Source of the DNA: Gillisella terrae
GTDB lineage: Bacteria > Pseudomonadota > Alphaproteobacteria > Rhizobiales > Rhizobiaceae
Reading direction: 5' to 3'
Assembly (NCBI RefSeq): GCF_004801395.1
Contig: NZ_SSOA01000001.1
Location: 1-64,000, forward strand
DNA length: 64,000 bases
Numbering within the stretch: the first letter of the stretch is position 1; every line of letters starts with the position of its first letter. The notes beneath the pieces were generated by a model. The model made no database searches and had not been told where the DNA came from. It worked only from the letters and a program-made list of their open reading frames with translations. Below, one piece after another: positions 54,650 to 63,151 of the stretch. Made by a program: the position numbers and the translations under genes.

Positions 54650-55549
54650 ATGAAGGCTCTGCTTGCTTTTTGTGTTTGGCCGGGTGTGTTTGTTTTTGGC
54701 CTGATCGGCTCCTATTTTGCATTCGCAAGCCCCCATCCGATTTTGGCATTTGTTATCGTCTATTTCATCGCCTTCGGTCTGCTGGCGCTGTTTGAGCGGA
54801 TACTGCCTTATGAGCAGGTCTGGCTCGCCAATGATGGTGAAACCTTCAATGATGTGGCCCATACATTGCTGACCAAGGGGCTGGTGGAGGCGCTGTCCGG
54901 CCTCTCGGCCATTTTCCCCATGCTGGCGGCGCAGATCCTGCGGCCCTTGGCAGGGCTTGAATTTGGCATTTGGCCCAACAGTTGGCCGATGTTTTTTCAA
55001 GTGGTTCTGGCTGTTGTGGTGGCAGAGTTCGGCCTTTACTGGGCGCATCGAATTGCCCATGAGCGGCTGTTTTTCTGGCGCTTTCATGCGCTGCATCACA
55101 GCGTAACCCGTCTTTGGGTGGTCAACACCGGACGCTTTCATTTCATGGATTCGCTGTTCAAGATCGCCCTCAGTCAAGCGCCGCTTTACCTGCTGGGCGC
55201 GCCGGTTGCGGTGTTTTTGTGGGTTGGTGCGGTTACGGCCTTCATTGGCATTTTGACTCACTGCAATGTGGCTGTGCGCACCGGCATTCTGGATTATGTG
55301 TTCAGCACGCCGCGTCTGCACCGCTGGCATCATTCCAAGGATTTGCGCGAGGGCAACACCAATTACGGTGAGAATATCGTGATTTTCGATATGATTTTCG
55401 GCACGTTTTACAATCCCGACCGGCCGTCCTCCACGGATATTGGTATCAGTGGAACCATTGCAAACGGGTTTGTGTCGCAATTGGCCCAGCCGTTTACCCG
55501 CAAAGGGGTTTCGGAAATTCTGGGACGCAAGCCGCGGAGTGACAACTGA
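54650..55549 (+). CDS. Fatty-acid hydroxylase / sterol desaturase family protein
   Basis: The 299-residue membrane protein has three His boxes of the di-iron family: HRIAHE, HALHHS and HRWHH, among four to five membrane helices. Bacterial members hydroxylate lipid acyl chains, carotenoids or ornithine lipids; the substrate is unknown. I start at MKALLAF; an upstream TTG is in frame but unlikely. The ribosome site is weak. Confidence 0.9.
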   Translation: MKALLAFCVWPGVFVFGLIGSYFAFASPHPILAFVIVYFIAFGLLALFERILPYEQVWLANDGETFNDVAHTLLTKGLVEALSGLSAIFPMLAAQILRPLAGLEFGIWPNSWPMFFQVVLAVVVAEFGLYWAHRIAHERLFFWRFHALHHSVTRLWVVNTGRFHFMDSLFKIALSQAPLYLLGAPVAVFLWVGAVTAFIGILTHCNVAVRTGILDYVFSTPRLHRWHHSKDLREGNTNYGENIVIFDMIFGTFYNPDRPSSTDIGISGTIANGFVSQLAQPFTRKGVSEILGRKPRSDN

Positions 55550-55770
55550 TTTTTTACGTTGGATAATATCATGCAACCATGATCGGTTCCGAACCTCGTT
55601 GGGCTTATACGTAGAGATTGAATTTATGCCGTCGTATCTCAGTTCAAGGTTGATTATAAAAATATAATCGCGCCATTTCTCCAAAAAGTTGCTGCGAGGT
55701 ATTGCATCTAATTAGTATTTACTTCTTCATCTGTGATGATTTTAATTAGTGTGATCAATGGAGTACTTGC

Positions 55771-56085
55771 ATGAAACACATAGGTGCCACAATTCTCCTT
55801 CGAGAAAACTCATCTCGCGGATATGAGGTAAAAAAATTCCTCAATCAAACAATTGAAATTATTGATGAGGATAGCATTTTTTCAATGAGTGTGGATGGTC
55901 GTCTTAGTCACGCCGATCGCCCTTGTAGCGTAAAATGGTTTGGCGGAAGTCAAGATTTGTTGAATTTTATAACTGACGTTACAATATTGAGCAAGATGGG
56001 CAATGTTATACTAGAAAAATCTATATGCACAATTACACATGCACCACGTAATATTAACGGTGGTGTAGAGTTTGAACTATTTTGA
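55771..56085 (+). CDS. Orphan AT-rich protein of unknown function
   Basis: The 104-residue frame opens with GGAG ten bases before MKHIGATILLREN and ends VEFELF. It is polar, with no signal peptide or membrane helix, and shows beta-rich patterning (TIEIIDEDSIFSMSVDG, NVILEKSICTITHA). The gene is far more AT-rich than its neighbours and uses A/T-ending codons, suggesting recent arrival. I do not recognise a family. Size, pI and solitude resemble immunity or orphan accessory proteins; this is only a comparison. Confidence 0.6.
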   Translation: MKHIGATILLRENSSRGYEVKKFLNQTIEIIDEDSIFSMSVDGRLSHADRPCSVKWFGGSQDLLNFITDVTILSKMGNVILEKSICTITHAPRNINGGVEFELF

Positions 56086-56179
56086 TCAGTGTGACGTTTT
56101 GATTTTTTTCGTGAATTTGTGCAAGAAATGACAGGGCGTTAAATTTCTCTATTGCGCTGCCAACGGGTTTTCATTATAG

Positions 56180-56237
56180 ACAGCGGCGGGACACCTCTCC
56201 CCAACGAGAGGCCATATACCTGGAAGGGTAGTTTGCT
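56180..56237 (+). promoter_or_regulatory. serC leader RNA motif
   Basis: A promoter-like TTGCGC-N16-TTATAG (56151-56178) is followed by two hairpins: CCTCTC (56193) with GAGAGG (56205), and TACC (56216) with GGTA (56226), the latter sequestering the GGAAGGG ribosome site just before ATG 56238. Architecture, position and the ACACCTC...CAACG...GAGG core fit the alphaproteobacterial serC motif described by Corbino and colleagues (from memory). The ligand or protein sensed is unknown. Confidence 0.75.
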
Positions 56238-57416
56238 ATGGTTGATTTGACTGCACCCGCCGCACGTCCGGCGAATTCGCATTTTTCGTCTGGCCCTTGC
56301 TCGAAGCGCCCCGGTTGGGCTCTTGAAGCACTCAGCGATGCCCCGCTCGGTCGTTCGCACCGCGCCAAGGTTGGCAAAGATAAGCTGAAGCTGGCCATTG
56401 ATCTCACAAGAGAAATTCTCAACGTTCCTGCCGATTACCGTATTGGTATCGTTCCCGCATCTGACACCGGCGCTGTTGAAATGGCGCTCTGGTCTTTGCT
56501 GGGTGAGCGCGGCGTGGACATGCTGTCCTGGGAAAGTTTTGGCGCTGGCTGGGTGACCGATGTGGTCAAGCAGCTCAAGCTTGCTGATGTGCGCAAGTTC
56601 AATGCCGATTACGGCTTGCTGCCAAACCTTGCCGATGTGGATTTCGACCGCGATGTGGTCTTTACCTGGAATGGTACCACGTCCGGTGTTCGCGTTCCCA
56701 ATGCGGATTTCATTCCCGCAGACCGCAAGGGTCTGACCATCTGCGATGCAACCTCGGCAGCATTCGCGCAAAATATGGACTTTTCCAAGCTCGACGTTGT
56801 CACCTTCTCCTGGCAGAAGGTTCTGGGCGGCGAGGGTGGTCACGGCATGTTGATCCTCAGCCCCCGTGCGGTTGCCCGTCTGGAATCTTACGCTCCGGCT
56901 TGGCCGCTGCCAAAAATTTTCCGCCTGACCTCTGGCGGTAAACTGATTGAAGGCATCTTCAAGGGTGAAACCATCAACACACCGTCGATGCTCTGCGTTG
57001 AAGACTATATTGATGCGCTGAACTGGGCCAAGTCGATTGGTGGTCTGGATGCGCTGATTGCCCGCGCTGACGCAAACGCCAAGGTGATTTTCGATTTCGT
57101 CGCTGCCAATGACTGGATTGCCAATCTGGCCAAGGTTGACGAGACACGTTCGAACACTTCCGTGTGCCTGACCATTGCCGATCCTGACGTGCTGGCTCTG
57201 CCTGCTGAAGAGCAGGCCGCTTTTGCCAAGGGCATTGCAACATTGCTGGAAAAGCAAGGCGTTGCCTATGACATCGGTGCTTACCGCGATGCGCCGGCTG
57301 GCCTGCGCATCTGGGCTGGTGCCACCATCGAGACTGCCGACATGCAGGCTCTGATGCCTTGGTTGACCTGGGCTTATCAGACGCAGAAGGCAGCGCTTGC
57401 CAAGGCTGCGGCCTAA
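56238..57416 (+). CDS. serC: Phosphoserine aminotransferase
   Basis: The 392-residue PLP enzyme converts 3-phosphohydroxypyruvate to phosphoserine. It is the long alphaproteobacterial type: [20 protein letters not shown] near 73, and the PLP Lys in [16 protein letters not shown] near 190-205. It is 81 bp upstream of serA, in one unit. A structured leader precedes it. Confidence 0.95.
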   Translation: MVDLTAPAARPANSHFSSGPCSKRPGWALEALSDAPLGRSHRAKVGKDKLKLAIDLTREILNVPADYRIGIVPASDTGAVEMALWSLLGERGVDMLSWESFGAGWVTDVVKQLKLADVRKFNADYGLLPNLADVDFDRDVVFTWNGTTSGVRVPNADFIPADRKGLTICDATSAAFAQNMDFSKLDVVTFSWQKVLGGEGGHGMLILSPRAVARLESYAPAWPLPKIFRLTSGGKLIEGIFKGETINTPSMLCVEDYIDALNWAKSIGGLDALIARADANAKVIFDFVAANDWIANLAKVDETRSNTSVCLTIADPDVLALPAEEQAAFAKGIATLLEKQGVAYDIGAYRDAPAGLRIWAGATIETADMQALMPWLTWAYQTQKAALAKAAA

Positions 57417-57497
57417 AGCTCATTTGGCCTCGCGATGATGCGAGGCCCACTTCCCATTCATGCTCGTTCAAAACGAACTCTTTTAGGAGGCCTCGTC

Positions 57498-59093
57498 ATG
57501 GCACCTCGCGTTCTCGTCTCTGATGAATTGTCTGAAACCGCCGTCCAGATTTTCCGCGATCGCGGCGTAGACGTGGATTTCCAGCCGCAACTCGGCAAGG
57601 ATAAAGACAAACTGGCTGAAATCATCGGCAATTACGATGGTCTGGCCATCCGCTCGGCCACCAAGGCCACGGAAAAGCTGATTGCTGCCGCCACCAATCT
57701 GAAAGTGATTGGCCGCGCCGGTATCGGCGTCGACAATGTTGATATTCCAGCCGCTTCGCGCCGTGGTATCATTGTGATGAACACGCCGTTCGGCAACTCC
57801 ATCACCACGGCTGAACACGCCATTGCGCTTATGTTTGCTGTTGCCCGTCAGCTTCCTGCCGCCGATGCCTCCACACAGGCTGGCAAGTGGGAAAAGTCGA
57901 AGTTCATGGGTGTTGAAATCACCGGAAAAGTGCTGGGTGTGATCGGTGCCGGCAACATTGGCGGCATCGTTTGCAAGAAGGCCATTGGCCTTGGTATGCA
58001 TGTCCTCGCCTATGACCCCTTCCTGTCGAACGAGCGCGCCCAGGAAATGGGTGTGAAGAAGGTTGAGCTCGACGAGCTGCTGGCTCAGGCTGATTTCATC
58101 ACCCTGCACGTGCCAATGACCGACAAGACCCGCGGCATTCTGGGCAAGGAAAACCTCGCCAAGACCAAGCCCGGCGTTCGCATCATCAACTGCGCCCGTG
58201 GTGGTCTGGTGGATGAGGCAGCTCTCGCCGAAGCCATCAAGTCTGGCCATGTGGCCGGTGCCGGTTTCGACGTGTTTGAGGTTGAGCCTGCCAAGGAAAG
58301 CCCGCTGTTTGGCCTGCCAAACGTGGTTTGCACCCCGCATCTGGGCGCATCCACCACCGAAGCGCAGGAAAATGTGGCCCTTCAGGTTGCCGAGCAGATG
58401 TCGGATTATCTGGTCAAGGGTGCCGTTTCCAACGCCATCAACATGCCATCGATCACGGCGGAAGAAGCACCAATCCTGAAGCCATTCATCAAGCTGGCTG
58501 ACGTGTTGGGTGCCTTTGTTGGTCAGGTCACGGAAGGTCCGATCAAGCAGATCGAAATTCTCTATGATGGCCAGACAGCGACCATGAACACCAAGGCGCT
58601 CAGCTCGGCTCTGCTGGCTGGCCTGATCCGCTCGCAGGTATCGGACGTCAACATGGTTTCGGCTCCGATCATGATCAAGGAAAAGGGCATTGTCCTTTCC
58701 GAGGTCAAGCGCGACAAGACCGGCGTTTATGATGGTTACATCAAGCTGACCGTAACGACTGAGAAGCAGACCCGCTCAATTGCAGGCACCGTGTTCTCGG
58801 ATGGCAAGCCACGCTTCATCCAGATCAAGGGCATCAACATGGATGCCGATGTGGGTCCGCACATGATCTACATCTCCAACACCGACGTTCCTGGCATGAT
58901 CGGCTTCATGGGCACCACGCTCGGCAACGCTGGCGTCAACATCGCCAACTTCCAGCTCGGTCGTGAAAAGGAATCGGGTGACGCGATTGCGCTGCTTTAT
59001 GTCGATGGTCCGGTGGAGCAAGCCGTGCTGGATCAGCTCACCGCCAATCCTGCCATCAAGCAGGCCAAGCTTTTGACCTTTGCGGTTGAATAA
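57498..59093 (+). CDS. serA: D-3-phosphoglycerate dehydrogenase
   Basis: The 531-residue enzyme performs the first step of serine synthesis. Visible are the NAD motif GVIGAGNIGGIVCKKA near 148, NCARGGLVDEAAL near 230, PHLGASTTEAQENVA near 280, an intervening allosteric domain (about 320-450) and a C-terminal ACT domain (about 455-531). TAGGAGG before ATG 57498 fixes the start. The ACT domain predicts serine feedback. It shares a transcript with serC and ends in a strong terminator. Confidence 0.97.
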   Translation: MAPRVLVSDELSETAVQIFRDRGVDVDFQPQLGKDKDKLAEIIGNYDGLAIRSATKATEKLIAAATNLKVIGRAGIGVDNVDIPAASRRGIIVMNTPFGNSITTAEHAIALMFAVARQLPAADASTQAGKWEKSKFMGVEITGKVLGVIGAGNIGGIVCKKAIGLGMHVLAYDPFLSNERAQEMGVKKVELDELLAQADFITLHVPMTDKTRGILGKENLAKTKPGVRIINCARGGLVDEAALAEAIKSGHVAGAGFDVFEVEPAKESPLFGLPNVVCTPHLGASTTEAQENVALQVAEQMSDYLVKGAVSNAINMPSITAEEAPILKPFIKLADVLGAFVGQVTEGPIKQIEILYDGQTATMNTKALSSALLAGLIRSQVSDVNMVSAPIMIKEKGIVLSEVKRDKTGVYDGYIKLTVTTEKQTRSIAGTVFSDGKPRFIQIKGINMDADVGPHMIYISNTDVPGMIGFMGTTLGNAGVNIANFQLGREKESGDAIALLYVDGPVEQAVLDQLTANPAIKQAKLLTFAVE

Positions 59094-59120
59094 GACCTGT
59101 TTCACCCGATGGTGACACTC

Positions 59121-59154
59121 AAACCCGGCGAGCGAAAGCTCCGCCGGGTTTTTG
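59121..59154 (+). terminator. serA terminator
   Basis: AAACCCGGCG pairs with CGCCGGGTTT, with an inner AGC-GAAA-GCT stem, then Ts. It ends the serC-serA unit. Confidence 0.9.
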
Positions 59155-59183
59155 TTTGATGGCAAGGCTTCCAAACTCTCTGC

Positions 59184-59291
59184 CGTCATGCTCGGCTTTG
59201 TGCCGAGCATCTGCCAAGGCTGAATGTCATAATGGACGAGGGTGGCTCGGGCTCCGGCGGCAGACCCTTGAGACAGGCCCGAGGGTGACGA
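59184..59291. repeat. RIME-like palindromic element, copy 2
   Basis: This 108-bp copy has the two palindromes of the core at 34794-34900: ATGCTCGGCTTTGTGCCGAG and GACAGGCCCGAGG, with the middle diverged. Short inverted flanks (CTCTC at 59176, GAGAG at 59298) bracket it. It lies between the serA terminator and the cyd promoter region. Confidence 0.75.
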
Positions 59292-59327
59292 CATGTTGAG
59301 AGCGTGATTTTTTGCCTCCTTCACAGT

Positions 59328-59341
59328 TTGATAACTGTCAA
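59328..59341. promoter_or_regulatory. Near-consensus FNR/FixK box upstream of cydA
   Basis: TTGAT-AACT-GTCAA matches nine of ten defined positions of TTGAT-N4-ATCAA, 134 bp before the cydA start. A bd oxidase is a typical FNR-family target. Confidence 0.5.
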
Positions 59342-59475
59342 ATTGACGCATGGCGGCATGTCGCATTGTTTCTTGGCGGTCGCGCGCTAGGTTATGCTAA
59401 TATGTCTTTTCTGCGGCGCGATTTTGCTACAGGACAGGACGTGTAATGCTCCCTTTGGGCGGAGGAGACGCTGCC

Positions 59476-60891
59476 ATGTTTGACAATTTTGATGCTGTGT
59501 TACTGGCGAGGGCGCAATTTGCCTTCACCGTTTCATTTCACATCATTTTCCCAGCATTTTCCATTGGTTTGGCCAGCTATCTGGCCGTACTGAACGGTCT
59601 GTACCTGTGGACGAAGAAAGAAGTCTATTACGAGCTGTTCAACTTCTGGAAGACAATCTTTGCTGTGGCGTTCGGCATGGGCGTGGTGTCGGGCATTGTC
59701 ATGGCCTATCAGTTTGGCACCAACTGGAGCGTCTTTTCCGATAAAGCCGGACCGGTGATCGGCCCACTGATGGGCTATGAAGTCATGACGGCCTTTTTCC
59801 TTGAAGCGGGCTTTTTGGGCGTCATGCTGTTTGGTCGCAAGCGTGTTGGCCCATTGCTGCATTTCTTTGCCACCTTCATGGTCGCTGTCGGCACGCTGAT
59901 TTCCGCCACATGGATTTTGGCTGTGAACTCATGGATGCAGACGCCTGCGGGCTTCGGTATGAATGACAAGGGCCAGTTCATTCCGCTGGATTGGTGGGCG
60001 GTGGTGTTCAATCCCTCTTTCCCCTATCGTCTGGTGCATATGGTGCTGGCCGCTTACCTCACCACCGCTCTGGTGGTGGGCGGCGTGGGTGCATGGCATC
60101 TGCTGCGCAAGACGGCTCCGCGCCGGGCGGGCAAAATGTTCTCCATGGCGATGGGCATGGTGGCTGTTGTGGCTCCCATCCAGATTTTTGCAGGCGATGC
60201 CCACGGGCTCAACACGCTGGAACACCAGCCGGTGAAAATCATGGCCATGGAAGGCCATTTTGACAGCCACCCCGACGGCGCGCCGCTGATCCTGTTTGGT
60301 ATTCCTGATCAGCAAAACCAGCGGGTTGACTATGCGGTGCAGATTCCCAAGCTCTCCAGCCTGATCTTGAAACATGATTTGAATGCCCCGCTGGCCGGGC
60401 TGGATACGGTGCCGCGTGAGTTGCAGCCGCCGGTGGCTGTGGTGTTCTGGTCGTTCCGCATCATGGTCGCCCTTGGGTTTGCCATGCTGGGGCTGGGGCT
60501 GTTTAGCCTGTGGACCCGCTATAGGGGCACGCTGACCACCAATGTCTGGCTGCATCGGTGTGCTGTTGCCATGGGGCCTGCAGGCTTTGTGGCGGTGCTG
60601 GCCGGTTGGGTGACCACAGAGGTCGGCCGTCAGCCCTATACGGTCTATGGTCATCTGCTCACAGCGCAGTCGCATTCGGCCATTGAAGCGCCTGCGGTGG
60701 CAACCTCGCTGATCCTGTTCATCATCGTCTATTTCTTCGTGTTTGGCTCCGGCACCTTTTATCTGCTGAGGCTGATGGCCCGCCTGCCGCGCGACCCAAC
60801 ACCGGAAATTGGCGACGCGCCGATCCGCACTGCGGGGATTGTGCCGGGTACCGCAACCCATAGTGTTGATGGAGGTCATCATGGTCATTGA
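59476..60891 (+). CDS. cydA: Cytochrome bd-type (cyanide-insensitive) quinol oxidase subunit I
   Basis: The 471-residue protein has nine hydrophobic helices. SFHIIFPAFSIG contains the heme ligand His, RLVHMVLAAYLTTA a second, and GWVTTEVGRQPYTVYGHLLT is characteristic of CIO-type subunits; the Q-loop is short. It oxidises quinol and reduces oxygen with high affinity and low proton pumping. I start at MFDNFDAVLL because GGAGGAG precedes it. It overlaps cydB by 11 bases. Confidence 0.95.
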   Translation: MFDNFDAVLLARAQFAFTVSFHIIFPAFSIGLASYLAVLNGLYLWTKKEVYYELFNFWKTIFAVAFGMGVVSGIVMAYQFGTNWSVFSDKAGPVIGPLMGYEVMTAFFLEAGFLGVMLFGRKRVGPLLHFFATFMVAVGTLISATWILAVNSWMQTPAGFGMNDKGQFIPLDWWAVVFNPSFPYRLVHMVLAAYLTTALVVGGVGAWHLLRKTAPRRAGKMFSMAMGMVAVVAPIQIFAGDAHGLNTLEHQPVKIMAMEGHFDSHPDGAPLILFGIPDQQNQRVDYAVQIPKLSSLILKHDLNAPLAGLDTVPRELQPPVAVVFWSFRIMVALGFAMLGLGLFSLWTRYRGTLTTNVWLHRCAVAMGPAGFVAVLAGWVTTEVGRQPYTVYGHLLTAQSHSAIEAPAVATSLILFIIVYFFVFGSGTFYLLRLMARLPRDPTPEIGDAPIRTAGIVPGTATHSVDGGHHGH

Positions 60892-61885
60892 TTATGCATT
60901 CATCTGGGCTGCCATCATTGCCTTTGCGATTTTAGCCTATGTGATTATGGACGGCTTTGATCTCGGCGTTGGTATTCTGTTTCCTGCTTTCAAGGATAAG
61001 CATGACCGCGACCAGATGATGAACTCGGTTGCTCCCGTGTGGGATGGCAACGAGACATGGCTGGTGCTTGGCGGCGGCGGGTTGCTGGCGGTGTTTCCGC
61101 TGGCCTATGCCACTATTCTCCCGGCGCTGTATATGCCCATCACCCTGATGCTGATCGGGCTGATTTTCCGCGGCGTTGCCTTTGAATATCGCTGGCGTAC
61201 GCAGCGCTGGCGGGGTGTGTGGGATGTGGCCTTTGCCGGTGGCTCGGTGCTGGCGGCGCTGATGCAGGGCATTGCGCTTGGCGCTTTGGTGCAGGGCATT
61301 CCGGTGGTCAATCGGGCCTATGCCGGCGGCTGGTGGGATTGGTTGACGCCCTTTTCCATCGGCACGGGCGTGGCGCTGGTGATTGGCTATGGGCTTTTGG
61401 GGGCCACATGGCTGGTGTTTAAAACGGTGGGGCCTTTGCGCCTTCGCGCCCAGCAATTTGCCATGTCGGCAGCCGTTTTAACCGTGATGGCCATGGGGGT
61501 TTTCAGCCTGTGGACGCCCTGGTTGAAGCCGCATTATCTGGGTCGCTGGTTCGGCTTTCCCACCTTGATTTTCAGCGTGATCGTGCCGGTTCTGGTGCTG
61601 GTTTGCCTCTATCTGATCTTCAAGGGCCTGCGCGATAATCAGGACTGGTTGCCCTTTGTGGCCTCGCTTGCCCTCTTTACGCTGGGTTTTGCTGGCATTG
61701 GTATCAGCTTCTATCCCTATATGGTGCCAACAGCCTTGACGATCTGGGATGCGGCAGCGCCGGATAGCAGCCTGAAATTTCTACTTGTGGGCGCAGTTGT
61801 TCTTGTGCCGATCATTTTGTTGTACACGGGCTATGCCTACTGGGTATTCAGAGGCAAGATTAATCCGGAAGAGGGCTATCATTGA
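60881..61885 (+). CDS. cydB: Cytochrome bd-type quinol oxidase subunit II
   Basis: The 334-residue protein has eight to nine membrane helices with the family motifs YVIMDGFDLGVGILFP near 18 and WDGNETWLVLGGGGLL near 52. GGAGG lies four bases before ATG 60881. It assembles with subunit I. It overlaps cydA by 11 bases and the small subunit by one. Confidence 0.95.
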   Translation: MVIDYAFIWAAIIAFAILAYVIMDGFDLGVGILFPAFKDKHDRDQMMNSVAPVWDGNETWLVLGGGGLLAVFPLAYATILPALYMPITLMLIGLIFRGVAFEYRWRTQRWRGVWDVAFAGGSVLAALMQGIALGALVQGIPVVNRAYAGGWWDWLTPFSIGTGVALVIGYGLLGATWLVFKTVGPLRLRAQQFAMSAAVLTVMAMGVFSLWTPWLKPHYLGRWFGFPTLIFSVIVPVLVLVCLYLIFKGLRDNQDWLPFVASLALFTLGFAGIGISFYPYMVPTALTIWDAAAPDSSLKFLLVGAVVLVPIILLYTGYAYWVFRGKINPEEGYH

Positions 61886-62004
61886 TGACAGAGCAGCGGA
61901 GTTTGGCGCAAAAACTGGTTTGGTTTGCGATTTTCTGGTTGGTGGGTGTGGGCATTGTTGGTGCCATTGCAGCATCAATCCGGCTGGTTTTGATGACACA
62001 TTGA
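61885..62004 (+). CDS. DUF2474 / CydX-like small oxidase subunit
   Basis: The 39-residue frame (MTEQRSLAQKLVWFAIFWLV...) is a single helix with a short N-terminal charged part, overlapping the cydB stop (TGATG). CydX and DUF2474 proteins are short single-helix subunits that stabilise bd oxidases. Position and form make it a confident call despite its length. No CydDC exporter genes are adjacent. Confidence 0.85.
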   Translation: MTEQRSLAQKLVWFAIFWLVGVGIVGAIAASIRLVLMTH

Positions 62005-62109
62005 ACGGCACATCAAAATAATTTGATGGATGCTCTAAAAATTCGCCATGAGCATAGCCATATGGGAAACGGAGGCCAATTTCGGGCCGGGATGAACACA
62101 GAGGGTGGT

Positions 62110-63087
62110 ATGCAGAGAGCTTTAAAAGCGTTGGGCATTGTGATGATCGGCTTGGCGGTGACAGTGACATCGGCCGATTTCGCCGAGGCACGCAAAGCCG
62201 GAGGCTTCAGCAGCTTTGGCAGTCGGGGCAGCAAAACCTATAGCGCGCCTGCAACCACCAACACCGCCCCCACAACGGCGGCTCCCATTCAGCGCAGCAT
62301 GACACCCAATACAGCCCAACCCGGTGCCATGGGTCAGGCTGCGCAGGCGGCACCCAAGCGCGGCCTGTTTGGCGGCATGGCCGGTGGTCTCATGGGCGGC
62401 CTGTTGATGGGTGGTCTGTTTGGCATGTTGCTTGGTGGCGGTTTTGGCGGCATGGCTGGCATGTTCGGCATGCTGTTCCAGATCCTGCTTATTGGCGGCG
62501 CGATCATGTTGGCCATGCGTTTCTTTGGCCGCAATCGCACAGCGCAGGCCTATTCCGGGTCTGACAATCGCACCGCCCATTCCGGTGATGGGCCGCAGAC
62601 AAATGCCAGCCAGGGCTTTGGCGGTTTCGCAATCCCCAAGATTGGCGGTTCTGCACAGCCAGCAGCCGTCTCTGGAAGCGACGAGGTTGGCATCACCCAG
62701 AAAGATCTGGAAACCTTTGAGGAACTGCTCAAAGAGATGCAGCAGGCCTATTCCGCTGAGGACTATTCGGCCCTTCGCCGCATTACCACACCGGAAGCCA
62801 TGTCCTATCTGGCGGAAGAGCTGGGCGAAAATGCCACCAAGGGCGTCAAGAACGACGTTCGCGATGTAAAACTCTTGCAGGGTGATCTGTCGGAGGCATG
62901 GCGTGAAGGCAATGTGGATTATGCGACCGTTGCCATGCGCTATGAAGCCATCGATGTGATGCGCGACCGCACCACCGGCAAGGTGGTTGATGGTGATCCG
63001 GACCACGCGGGTGAATCGGTTGAAGTCTGGACCTTCATTCGCAGACCCGCAACCGGCTGGAGCATTTCGGCCATTCAGTCGGCTTGA
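62110..63087 (+). CDS. Tim44-domain membrane-associated protein
   Basis: The 325-residue protein has a signal or anchor helix (residues 6-24), an Ala/Pro/Thr-rich segment, a glycine- and methionine-rich hydrophobic region (GGMAGGLMGGLLMGGLFGML and following, about 95-140) and a C-terminal Tim44-like domain (about 200-325, ITQKDLETFEELLKEMQQAY). Bacterial Tim44-like proteins are of unknown function, perhaps envelope-associated. GAGGGTGGT precedes the chosen ATG; upstream Mets are possible. Confidence 0.85.
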   Translation: MQRALKALGIVMIGLAVTVTSADFAEARKAGGFSSFGSRGSKTYSAPATTNTAPTTAAPIQRSMTPNTAQPGAMGQAAQAAPKRGLFGGMAGGLMGGLLMGGLFGMLLGGGFGGMAGMFGMLFQILLIGGAIMLAMRFFGRNRTAQAYSGSDNRTAHSGDGPQTNASQGFGGFAIPKIGGSAQPAAVSGSDEVGITQKDLETFEELLKEMQQAYSAEDYSALRRITTPEAMSYLAEELGENATKGVKNDVRDVKLLQGDLSEAWREGNVDYATVAMRYEAIDVMRDRTTGKVVDGDPDHAGESVEVWTFIRRPATGWSISAIQSA

Positions 63088-63115
63088 TCTGCGTAAGTTA
63101 TTGCCGATAAAGATG

Positions 63116-63146
63116 AAAACCTCCGGTCTTTGGCCGGAGGTTTTTT
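63116..63146 (+). terminator. Terminator of the Tim44-like gene
   Basis: AAAACCTCCGG (63116-63126) pairs with CCGGAGGTTTT (63134-63144), then Ts. It sits between two convergent genes. Confidence 0.9.
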
Positions 63147-63151
63147 CGTTT

